Assembly: GCA_032173965.1 (NCBI GenBank)
Contig: CM063283.1
Location: forward strand, 116,287,655 to 116,351,654
Length of the DNA stretch: 64,000 bases
From: Sitta carolinensis
Lineage: Eukaryota > Chordata > Aves > Passeriformes > Sittidae
Direction: 5' to 3'
Below are positions 13,230 to 25,600 of this stretch, one piece after another. A program made the translations under genes and the position numbers. Within the stretch, counting starts at the first letter, position 1, and every line of letters starts with the position of its first letter. Under the pieces are notes generated by a model. It did no database searches, had not been told where the DNA came from, and saw only the letters and a program-made list of their open reading frames with translations.

Positions 13230-13560
13230 GTCTCCCGCACGGAGCCCGGCTCTCCGCTCGGAGCACGGCTCCCCGCACCGAGCCCGGCATCCCGCACCGA
13301 GCCCGGCACCCCGCACCGAGCCCGGCATCCCGCACCGAGCCCCGCACGGAGCCCGGCATCCCGCACCGAGCCCGGCATCCCGCACCGAGCACCGCACCGA
13401 GCCCGGCATCCCGCACCGAGCCCCGCACGGAGCCCCGCTCCCCGCCCCGCTCCCCGCCCCGAGCCCCGCCCCGAGCCCCTCCCCGAGCCCCGCTCCCCGC
13501 CCCGCTCCCCGCCCCGAGCCCCGCCCCGAGCCCGCCCCGGCGGGAGGCACCGGCAGTGCC
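13230..13560 (+). repeat. GC-rich minisatellite upstream of LCMT2
   Basis: A tandem array built on a unit close to CCGCACCGAGCCCGGCATC (19 bases) grades rightward into CCCGCTCCCCGCCCCGAGC-type units. It lies immediately 5' of the LCMT2 start within the CpG-rich promoter region. All the long Arg/Ala/Pro/Gly-rich frames on both strands here (up to 359 codons on minus) are products of this array and the one in intron 1. Confidence 0.9.
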
Positions 13561-13605
13561 GGGCCGGGCCGCTAGGGCGCTCCCGCTTCCGGTCGGCGCG
13601 GCAGG
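13560..13605 (+). promoter_or_regulatory. LCMT2 core promoter / 5' UTR region
   Basis: CpG-dense sequence just 5' of the start codon. It contains an ETS/GABP-type CTTCCGG at 13586-13592, a common element of TATA-less housekeeping promoters. No TATA box is visible. The transcription start is not determinable from the sequence, so assignment as core promoter is inference from position and composition. Confidence 0.5.
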
Positions 13606-16600
13606 ATGGGCCCCGGGCGTCCCGGCGCTGTGAGTGACCCCCGGCTCGCGAGGGACTGCGAGCGACCCCGGGCCGTGAGCGACCCCCTGGCCACGAATGA
13701 CCCCCGGGCCATGAGCGACCCCCTGGCCGCGAATGACCCCCGGGCCATGAGCGACCCCCTGGCCGCGAATGACCCCGGGCCATGAGCGACCCCCGGGCCG
13801 TGAGCGACCCCCGGGCCGTGAGGGACCCCTGGCCGCGAATGACCCCCGGGCCGTGAGCGACCCCCGGCCGTGAGGGACCTCGGGGGCCCGCTGCCGCCGG
13901 GTACAGCCCGGGGAGCCTCGGCCCGGCTGCTTCGGAGAGCGAGGGGAAGCGGAGCCTGGGACGGAGAGGGATTCGACGGCGATGGGCACTGCCGTGCCCT
14001 CCCCTTGGAGCCCGCTTAGGGCTGCCCGGCCCCGCCGTCCTGCGCCGGGAGCCCGTGCGTGCCGGGGATGCGATGTTGGTGGAAAGCGGCAGCGCCGTGT
14101 CATTGTCCCGGCAGGTGCAGGGCACCGGCGGCAGTAGCGCCGTCAGCAAGTGCTCGGCGGCAGCGCGGGGCTACATCCAGGACCGGTTCCTGCAGCTCCT
14201 GGCGGGACGGCGGCGGCGGCGGCGAGCGCCGCTCATCCACCGGTGAGGGGCGAGCGCCGTGCAGGACGGGATCTCGGACTGCGGGAGGGCCAGGAGTGAG
14301 AGGACAGAGGGAGGAAATGGCTTTACGCTGGAAGACAGTAGGTTTAAATTACACATTAAGAAGGAGAGCTTTCCTGTGATGGTGGTGAGGCCCTGGCTCT
14401 CGGGTTGCCTAGGGAGCATCCCTGGAAGTGTCCAAGGCCAGGTTGGATGGGACTTGGAGCAGCTTGGTCTAGTGGAAGGTGTCCGTGCCGCTGGCAGAAG
14501 GGTGGAAAGAGAGCAGCTTAAGGTCCCTTCCAACACAACCCCCGTGCTTGGAGCTGTCAAATGGGCAAGGCGCAGCTTCTCAAACACATTTTAAGCGAAG
14601 TACAGAGAGGCAGCATGCAGTGCCCTGTCTCGGAGTAGTGTAGCCTTGTTAGGCTGTTAGTATAATGTTACATGGCTTCTGGACCAAAACTGAATGCTTT
14701 GTCTTGAGTAAAATATGCCACCAGGCTGGTTCCTAACTCTAGTGTTCAATGCTGCTGAAACTTTGTAATATTTGAAACATACTAATAATGTAATAATATC
14801 AATAGTTTTCTCATTAATTCCCCAGAATGTTACAATTTCTGTAAGGTATTTGGTGGCTCTGGGAAGCAATATCTTTTGAGTCAGTGGTGTCTGACCAGGA
14901 AGACTTCTCCAGAGCTTTGTAAGACACAAGAATGTTTTAATGTATGTTTGCAGAGGGCTCTAGGCTGATGACGTTGTGGAATGTACATAATTCGAGGTGA
15001 ATAGTTTAATGCAATCCAGATGACTCTGAATTGCTGAAGGAGTTTCATTCAGGGGAAGATGGAACAGTGGTGTTCAAGCAGAACCTGGCAGGCCTATGAA
15101 GATGGGTATGGCTCATCAAGAAATCTGCTTTGACTTGTCACACAACATTGGCATGCCAAGCTGAATTCACAGGAAGGGCTCTGTATTGCATTTATCAGCA
15201 ATTTTGGGGCATCTTAGACTGTGGACCCTGTGAGGCGTGAAGATGATAACATGCTTGTTAAAGGGGTGATAAAAGCTGGAATATAGCCAGGTGGATATAG
15301 GATGAAAATAACTAAAAGAGAATGCCAAGAAACAAGAGGCATCAGTCCGTGCCAGGTTAGGGAAACGGTTAATGCTTTCCAGGAGTTAGTCTGACTTAGT
15401 TCTATTTATTCAAAAAGCAGAGAACAGAATTCCTCTCCTGACTTTCCTTTTCCTCACTTTTTTGTTCCCTTCTCACTACATTAGCACACACTCATTTCAT
15501 TATATTGCTACAGCATATGGTTTGGGGCAGGAACTCATGTATTGGCCATCTGCATTGCCAGGGAGCATCCTTACTGTCTGGATTCATACATTTTCATTCA
15601 GCAAATATTTACTTATGCAAAACAGAACAGGTCCAGCTGGGATAGCTGCACATTTTCTCTGTGTTATCCATTGTCTTGATGGTTAATACGCACACTGATT
15701 GCAGGAGATCTGTATTTATTAGCAAGCTCTAGAGATGACAAAATCATCTCCCAGTACAGGTCTGTAAACAGGAAATTATTGGGTAGAAGCTTAGAGAAGG
15801 AAAATCTTTATTTTTTTTAAAATTGAAGTTGCCAGTGTTAGAGAAATCAGGTTCCTGGACAGCTATTACAACTGAATTTGTTCCTCCAGGGGTTATTACA
15901 TCCGTGCCCGTGCTGTAGATCACTGTGTTCAGGACTTCCTGCTGAAGACACAAAGCCTACCCAGGACACAGGTACATTTTCTCTGGGGCTTCTGGTATCT
16001 CTCAGTAAATGTGTGTAAAGTCTTTCTGGCATCTGGGCAGTAACTCCTTCCCAGCAGTGCACAGGAATATGACTTGCTGTCCCTGTGTCAGTTTTGACAG
16101 AAGTATCTGGGAGGGGGCAATATCCACACAGAATTCTTTTGCCTCTTGCATCAGGTTGCCTAATTTTGTCACTCTACAGACGATATTCAATATTTTCCAC
16201 ACCTAGATGCTCAAGATGCTGCTAGAGTTGAGTATAACTTTTTCTGATACTTTCTCTGCAGATCCTATCTTTAGGTGCTGGCTTTGATTCCTTATACTTC
16301 CGTTTGAAGGATATGGGTCTTCTGCATCACACTGTGGTCTATGAGGTAGATTTCCCAAATGTGGCATGCCAAAAAGCTACTCTGATCAAAGGAATTAAAG
16401 AGTTGTCAGCACTGGTGGGAGACACTGGAGGGGAAGGATTAGGTATGGCATTCATGGAAGCCTTTTTTTGTACAAAATGTTTAGAAGAAGTAAACATAGT
16501 TTTAGCCTTCAAAAAGTGAGAGATTATAGTAGAGGAACTATGAAATTGTAGATGAAAACGATGTTAATTTTATGAAAAATGTTGAAACAAATAATTTGTA

Positions 16601-19600
16601 AGCCATTGGGAGATAACAAGAAGCCGGGATGGATTTGTCAGGAGCTGAATATGTCAAACCAAGGTCAGTTTTTTTCTGTTGCAATTTCTGAAAGAGTGTG
16701 TCCTGCTTTGAGCATACTGCTCCAAAAACAGTGGCAAACTGTAGTGTGTTCAGTGAGAGGTGATGAGGATGGTGAAGTGATGAAGCAGGTGATGTAGGAG
16801 GGGAAGCTGAGAGAACTGGGTTTGTTCAGCATATGGGGAGGAGTTTGGGAGGGAGGTGAGTCTTACAGCAATCTTCAGCTTACCTAGTGGGAGAGGTTAG
16901 AAAGGACAGAGCCACACTTTTCTTGGAGGCATAAAGCAAATAGTAAGGGGACAATGGTTGAAAGTTGTGAAAAGAAGGGAATTCCAGTGATGTATAAGGA
17001 AGATGTTGGGGGAGTTTGCACCACATGAGTGGTTAAAAATGGGATCAGATTGCCTAGAAAGGTAGTAGAATCTCCAGCCTTGGAAATAGAGCTTGACTGG
17101 ACAAAGCTTTGAGCAACATGACACAGATAATTGCTGTGAGGAAGTATTTGGACAAGATAACTTTTAAACATCCCTTTCACCCTAAATTATACAATGATTT
17201 ATGGGCCTTTTGGGTAAGAGAGAAGATTTAACTCTTAAGTGTCTTGACTGTAATAAAATGTTAGTTGACATTAGTTGTTACGTCTCCTGACATTTTTTTT
17301 GTCCTCCAAGGCAGGAGAAAATGAGCCTTGTGAAACTAGTGCCAAATATTGTGCCAGCTGAGTGCTAAGGGACAAAAGGAGGAATGTAAAGTATGTGGAT
17401 CACTAGAGGTTTCTCCTGCATCTGTTTTCCTCCAGCATTTCCAGTAATGCTCTAGATTATATGCTGTAGAAGATGAAATGTCATAAACCTGCAGGAAACA
17501 TGGGGGCTTACAATAAGATGAATGAGAGTAGGAGTTTGACAAAGTACAAGAATGGTCTGGAAAACATGGAATGAAATGCAGTAGGGATATACCTAAGCTG
17601 CTGCATTTAGATGGTATTAACCAATTTAAATACAGGTGGAAGACAGCTATAGAGTGTGAGTTCCTGGCTCCCAGGTCTTAGTGAGTAGCTCGTCCATGAG
17701 CTTGTTAATTTTATTCCTGATTCCATTCACATTTTTAACATTGGCAGAGTTCTGTGGCAAGGAGCTCTGTCCATACCAAGAATCTTCAGGTGCTTTAAGC
17801 AAGGTGTCAGTTGGAAATACCCTGTTCTCTGTGTAGGTCAGCAAAGGATGAATGGACAAGTTAGAAGAAATTAGAACGGAACACTCTGATAGTCTTCTGA
17901 AAAAGGCCATTTTGCCTCCAGAAGTGTGTGCCTTTGAGAACAGTGTAGGTTAGCAGTCCTCAGGACAGAGACAGTTGTTGGGTTGCAAAGACAGAGTAGG
18001 TAATTTCTAAAGGTATTTTACAGTTTGCTTTGTTAATGATGTGGTTTTGGCTGAGAAGGTCAACGGGTCATAACTTATCATATTGTGATGGGGTTCAGAG
18101 GTATGATAATGCTTGCAGATCATAAACTGGAACTTATTTCTGAGGATGGTGATCTGGGAGTCAGGTCCTGGTGTTTGCTGAGAGCATGTGCAGTTTTGGG
18201 ATTCAGTGCCATTATAGAGAAACAAAATCTGTTTAACAAACAAACCAACTGAGCCTAGGAAACCTGAGAATGGTTTTTTTGATTGTGAGGGAAACCATTG
18301 AAATTCTATCAAAGCAATGGTGCTTTCTTAGCCTAAAGTGAAAAGTGTATAAATGACAGCCCTTTAGGTTTGATTTTGAATTACAGTGGTTCTAAAAATT
18401 TCTCTTAAAGTAAATATAATAAAATTTTGTTGTTACTGTAAGTGTAGTAATTCTATGAGAGATATGTCGGTGAAATTTACATTAGGAATAATGGAGTTTT
18501 AGACCTGCAGTTAATGGATCTTGTGGCACTATCCCTTCCTGGGTCATGTAGTGATGGGAATTTTCTTGTACATGTTCCAGAGAAATATAGTTGATGGACA
18601 TAGCCTTGTGAATGATTGCCTGTAGGTTTGATTTTCATGTTTGTTTCTTTTGGTCTCTGTATTACAGCAGCACCATAGTGAGGTTGTATCATCTTTGTCT
18701 CCCAGGAGGCTTTACCTTTTCTGGAGAAGATTATAAATTACTGGGAGTGGATTTATCAAAGCTATCTGAGCTGGAGAGAGCCCTGGAGGAAGCAGGACTG
18801 AACAATGAAATCCCCACCCTCTTCGTCGCAGAGGTGGTGCTCACCTACATGGAGAACACCAGGTCAGCTTACCCAGTGGGAAAGGGAAAACAACGAGCTT
18901 CTTTCCAAGTACATCAGCTTGGGCTGGGAGACCTGTTCTCTTGAAACTAGAGCCTTGGGAGTTCTGTGGTGTCTCAAATAGCTCCCTGTCTCATAGTTAT
19001 GATGACGTAATTGATGCCCACATGTGTTGGGGAAGATGAAACAGGAAAACCTTATAAATATGATTGCCAGGCAAAAGATTTTGAGAATATAGAAACTATA
19101 GGTGAGATTGGAATGAAAGCAAGCTTTGAGATACCAAGCTTTAGTTATTGAACAGCTGGAAAACAATGGTATGGCCAGCTGAAGGTAATCCCCTCTCGAT
19201 TGAACAATGCTGTCTGCTTACAGACAGGTCCAAGGGTCAGAGCAGACCCCACTATCTTAACAGAAAGGGTCCAAAGAGTAGTTTTTAGGGTTTAAAATGT
19301 AACACAGTATGGTAATGTAATGATTCTTATAGGCTGTATGTAAATGCTATAGGATTTGTGTCTTGTACTAGATTGGTTAGTGAAAATTAGAATATTCAGC
19401 ACATAAGAAGATTTATTGTATTGTAATGGGAACTTCAGGCACTAGCACTCTCTCTCCCTCTCCTGCTCTCTCTCTTTCTCCTCGCTGTCTTTCAGGCCTG
19501 CTCTGAGCTGTGCTGGCAGCTTCAAGCAGGGCCCCTGCACCCACACCCTTTGCAATAAACCACAGCTTCCAACACCTGGCTGCAGAGATCTCTTGTCTCC

Positions 19601-22600
19601 ATCCATCCCGACGGTCCAACCCACCAACGCTCCTACACACATAATATCCTAAACAGAAAGAAAAAAAGAAGAAAAATCTCAAATGAGCAATTTTGAGGGT
19701 TTTGTTCTTCTCATCCCCTGCATTGTCTGTGCAGATGGCAAGGAGATGTTCAGCACAGCACTCTCATTAGTGTATTGCCACTGGTCAGGGTGCCTTAATA
19801 GCAGCCTTTTGGTGTTGCAGGAAGATACATTGCATCATTGGATGATGAGTGGGCCCTGCGTTTAATTTCTTATGCACCATCTCCCAACAGGTCAGATGCC
19901 TTGATTCAGTGGGCAGCAGAGCATTTCCCTCAGGCATGCTTCCTGGTGTATGAGCAGGTGCACCCAGAGGACCCCTTTGGACATGTCATGGAGCAGCATT
20001 TCAGCCAGCTGAACACTGCTCTGTGCTCACTGGCACAGTACCCTGACTGTGAGGCACAGCAGAGGCGCTTTCTGGGGAAGGTGAGCACCCACAGCTCTAG
20101 GGCATGATGAAGGGTGATTCATCTGGGGAAGACTGGAACACTAAGTGCTTGGTCAGTTATGGGTTGAAGCAAACAGGGCTGAGGCTTAGCTACTGCCTTC
20201 TCTGGTAGCACAACTCGTCAGTAGAAGGTACTTCTACCTGGCTTGCAGCCTCCTGTCTCATGGGATTAATGGGTTCTTCTGAAAATTTTGATGTAATAAG
20301 TTAAATTTTTAGAGAACTTTACAGATGAGAGACCTATTTTCACCAGTTTTTGAGATGCTCTTGCTTACCTCAACAGTCTTAGTAGCTCATGCAGGTGTTT
20401 AATTTAGGGCCTTTGTTTTCCTGTGGGAAGTGAGTTTCTGTCCTTCCAGAGGTGATAACTTCAAGGGATTTGTCTTTTAGGGCTGGACCGAGTGCAGTGT
20501 CATGGATATGAATGAGTTTTTCACCTATTGTATTCCAGAAGATGAGCAGCAAAGAGTGCAGACTCTGGAGCCTTTTGATGAGTATGAGGTAACCGTCCTT
20601 TATTCTGAAGATCAGGGACCTGGCTTTGATATCATAAGGCATTTGCAGTTTCTTATGGTTGCAATTCTGTACAGAGCTACCGAGGCACAGGTGTTCATGG
20701 AGGCAAAAGGAACCTTGGATCAGCTTAGTTAACAGAGGCCATGGTGTAGCAGCATGAGAAGGCTCTCCTTGATCTTAGAAAAGCTGCATGTTCCTTTCTT
20801 CCTGTGAGCAGTCTTCCAAGGAGACAAGCTTGTCATAGCAAGCTACCTGGTGGTAAAAAAGAAATTTTACATGCTAAAAGTTGGCATTGATTCAAGGGAC
20901 AATTACTTTAATGAAAAAGAAATCCATTAAGGATTACTCAATATATAAATATGCACTGGCTGCAGTTGGTTGAGAGCATTCCTGGGGAAAGCAGATGCAC
21001 TTGTCCTGCTTTCTTCTGTTTCCATAGACTATATTGTTTGTTATTGTTGGATACAGGTTACTAATTTTGATTATTTTTTGGTCTGACTTTGTACAGCCAT
21101 TCCTGTATTAATGATTGCAATTCAGCTATGACTCTGTTCTTTGCCATTTTTATGTTAACTGCTGGCAAAGTTTCTGACTATTTGAAGTCTAGACGTGAAG
21201 ATAAGTGCAAGATAGTGAGTAACTTTGAGCTAAATACCCTGTTAGTTACTAGAAGTTTCCCTTTTGACTTTATGGTTCTCTGTTTATAGTCTTAGAAATC
21301 TAATAACTGTAGTATGAAAACAACTGAACGTGCTTGAATTTGTTTTGCCAACATGGTAGGATTTGCTCTGCTATAAGAATGCAAAAGTGGTGGAAGATTT
21401 GCTAAGTGGTTTAGAAACATCTGCTAGAATTGTAGGTCAAGGCCATTGCTCATACAGTGGGGAGGTAAAGACTTGGTATTTACAGAGGTAAAAACTTGGT
21501 ATTTACCTCCTTACAGAGGAGGTTAATGGGCACGAGTCCAAGCTGGAAACGTGCACAGGAGTAAGTGATATGATAGCAGAGAGCTCTGCAATTAGCCTTT
21601 GAGAGAAAGATTATGTAAGATCCAGGTCTTATTGTAAACAAGCATGGTCAAATTAGGTCAGAAATGTAAAATATAGACACCCAGTGTGGAGGGAGACTAT
21701 TTTTAGATTAATTTGCTTATGTACTAATAGGGGATTCTTCCATTTTCAGTATTTACGTTAATTTCCGGATGTCACTTTTCAAAAGATGCTTTTTACTTCT
21801 AATATGGGTTGGGACAGTGAAGCTGATAACGTGTTCTTGTGCCTTTTAAATTCACGTTTATGCTTGCTAGTCACATAGTTGGCTGAATATATCCTACCCC
21901 ATGGGAATGAACACACACAGTTCCCTGATATCCATAAACACCAGAGTCAACTGTCAATGCTACTCGCTTCCTGTACACTCCTTTTGCTTGTGCCTCTGCC
22001 TCAGAATGTTTCCAAGGCCAGACTGAAAACGATGCATTATTGTCCAGCACAGACCTTTAACATTTGTGATTTCTTTGGAATCACTTATATTCCATGAACT
22101 TTAAGAAACCTTAATCCCTCTGGTATATTATAGACTGAGAAGCATAAAGGGAAGCTGATTCCTAGAAGGAAAACTTTCCCATGCAACATGTAGTTAAGCT
22201 ATGGGATGCGTATTGGGCAAGGTAAAAGTTTATCTGAGTTCAAAGAGCAACTGGGTAGGTTCATGGTTGAAAAATCCGTCAAGGTTTGTTCAATACAAAG
22301 ACATAGCTTTGTCTTGCATAGAAGGTCCCTGGCCTGTAAATTCTTGAAAGTTGCAGTGAGAGAGATATTTACCCACCAGTTCTTTCTCTGATTCAGCTTT
22401 ACCCCTCTGATTTTGATCAGTGATGGGAACAGTGCTAGGCTAGGTTGGTATTTGATTTGGTCACTCTGGCTATTCTGAGGTACTTACTACTATTTGCACT
22501 AAGATTTTGAAGGGGATTGTTTTTTGTTTGGTTTTTCCTTTCTTGGTTTGTTTGTTTATTTGTTTTTTACTTTGGGCTTGCTACAGGAATGGCATCTGAA

Positions 22601-25600
22601 ATGTTCTCATTACTTTGTGTTGGCTGCATCAAAGGGGATGGAGCCATCCTGGACTCCGTTGTTACCCAGTGTGACAGGTACACACCAAGTTTTCACAGTT
22701 CTCTTTTACCTCATGTAGGTGTCTCTGAGAGGTTTTAGGAGACACTGAAATCCTGGAAGGGGCAGATGGAATGCTACTGTCTGGTAGGTTTCTCCACTCC
22801 TCCACAATAGTTTATAGTCCAAACCAAGGCCAGGGCCATGGCCTAATGCTGCTGGTTCTGATCACTTTTGTTCTTTCAGTTTATTGAACCTTTCAGTTTG
22901 AACAGCTTGTGATTTGTTCATACATGAGCCCCTCCAGTGCATGGCTGCAATGCCAGCCTACCGTGCTCCTCCTGTTTTTGGGATCTCCCTTTTGAATTTA
23001 TTCCTGATTGCCTCCACATATGGCTTTCTGAACCATTCTCCCCTTCCAGGTTCCAAAACTTCTGTTGTCTTTACTACCCTGTCCAGCAGACCACTCAGAA
23101 GCCTGACGTGATGCTGTGCTTTGCTTTGTTATCACTTGCGGGTACAATTGTACCTGTAGTATTTCTATTTCTGAAATGCTTTTAAATCTGTATGTCACTT
23201 TTTTTAGATGGGAGAAAAGTGGTATGGCTGGGAAAAAGCTAAGACCAAGATTGTGTTTCCAAGATAAAAAGGATTTGGTGGCAGTAGCAGTCCAAGAAAT
23301 TCCTGGGTTTGACTGCTTGCTTCCTTTTCCAGGGTAGAAAGCAGAAGGTTTTTTTTTAACCTGTTTTATATCACAAGTGTTCACAGTATAGCACCACAAG
23401 TAGTTGTATCTTCAAGAGAGATTTGAAGTCTATGTTCTAGGGAGCAAGAAAAGCATCTGAAAAAGGATAGGGCAGGATGGCATTCCTGAGGCCAACAAGG
23501 CCACTGAATCCATGTGTTGTGTCTCAATTAGATTTGAAGATGTTGTGAAATTGAAGCTAAATGAATGTGGATGTGATTTAGTGTATTGTGTGATGGTCAC
23601 TGGTCCTTAAGTTAAATCCTTGAAGGCTCCTAAAGGCATAGTATCTATCCTTAAATTATGAAAAAAATTCCAACATTTGCTTAATGGACTTTATTACAGT
23701 GAAGACATTTGATTCATTGAGACAGAATTAGGGTATTTCTGCTGCTGTCTCTAGTGTATTCAAAACTGATAGCAAAAGCCTTCAAAGTCTGGTTAATTGT
23801 CCGTGCGTCGATATGTTTTACTGGGAATGCAAAAGATTTGTCTCTAATATCAAAAAATGCCCCCAGTTGTCCTCTCGGATAGACTTGGGTCCGAGTTCAA
23901 GAGAGTGCAAGAACTAAATCCTCTAAAGAGTTCATGGGATATTTTGTGACATGAAAATCTGCTTCGTCTTTAAAAGGTCAGTCTGTAAAAAGACATTTAA
24001 GCCCAAGGAGATGAAATTTCTTACCTCATTAAATAAAGTAGGGTCTTGTACAAAGCAACCATCAGTACGGGCAATTTTTCTGATTATGGCATACAAAAAG
24101 TAGACTGCGAGCTGCTCCTCCTCCACTTCATCATCTCTTACAACATGAGAATAAAGCCCTAGATTAAAACAAAGAAGACACAGATTCCAAACTGATTAAA
24201 AGAAAACAATGTGTAGATGAGCCAGAATCCTCTGCTAAAACTTTGCTTTGTGCTAAGGGATATGATAGAGAGAAGATACTTAGATAGCTGGAGATTCTCT
24301 CCTATAGTAGGACCATTGGAATTAACAGAATTACTTTTCATGCTTCAGAATGTTATTTCAGTGTGTCTGTGAAGATAGGATCAAAATCTGGCAAGAAATT
24401 TTGAAATCAGCTTCCAGGTGTTTGTCCTTTTTCTGCTGTTCTTTGCTGTTCGTGTAGCCAAATAGTGTCTTAATCAGACAGGTGCTCCTTTTGAAGGTAC
24501 TGCAGTGATTCCTATCTTGCTGCAGCAGTTTAGGACACTGCACTCCCTTGGCCAGTCTTATGTCCTGTCCACCCCGTGAAAGCAGTCTCAGAATTGCAGG
24601 AGCTGAGTGAGCAGAGGAGAAGTTACAGTTGGTACAGCAGTAGTTTTAACCATTACATTCTGATTTCTAGGGCGTGTTACATTATGCGTGCACTGTCAAC
24701 TTCTCAATTTTTTCTTCTTGAAAAGATGAATGGTCACCTTGAAGAGGTGACATGCTTAATCTCTTATTTAAAATGTAGTCCTTGGTTTGTATTTGTGCCT
24801 AAGTTCTTTGGTTCTCTTTGGCTTACAGTTCCTCGTCACACTGGTCCTGTTGGGATGGCTGGCAGTGTCCCTGCAACAGTGTGTGCAAGGCTCTCAGGAA
24901 TTCCTGGCCTGAGACGTTTTGGTCACCGCTCTGTTCTTATAAAACCCAACGTGATCCTTACCACAGGAGGCTTTGGGGAGGAGGAGGGACAGCACTGCCG
25001 CATGAGGAATTTCCATGTGCTGAGTAAGCAAGCAGGCGACTGGGAAGCTGCCTGTGTGACACAGAATATTCCTGATAAAAGATGGGGTGAGTTACCACAT
25101 CACATGGCAAGTGCAAGGGAGATACCGTTGTGCTAAAAATGAAAGAAAGTCTAGTGAAAAAGTGGTGTCATGGCACAGTGTTGCTGGCAGTCACAGAAAT
25201 CTGAAGGTTCTGGTTGCTAAATACTGGATCCTGCCCTTTGGTGTCCACAGCCCCCTGCAGCGCCCCAAGCTGGGGCAGGGTGACTGGAAAGCTGGAAAAG
25301 AACCTGGGGGTTCTGTTTGACAGTGGTTGAACATGAGCCCAGGTGGGCAAGAAGGCAAATGGCACCTGGGTGGTACCAGCCTAGTGTGGCCACAGGCCCA
25401 GAGCAGTGATTGTCCCTCTCTGCTGGGCACTGCGGAGACACTTTGAGTGCCATGTCCAGTTCTGGGCCTCTAATAGAAAGAGAGACATTGAGGGGCTGGA
25501 GTCATAGAATGATAGCACGGTTTGGGTTGGAAGGGACTTGAAGATGATCTAGCTCCAACCCTCTGCCATGGGCAAGGGCACCTTCCAGTAGACCAGGTTA

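Noticed and set aside
13070..14149. 359- and 321-codon minus frames and four plus frames rich in Arg, Gly, Ala and Pro
   Set aside because: They are produced by two GC-rich minisatellites. They overlap LCMT2 exon 1 and exon 2 on the opposite strand and show no conserved motif.
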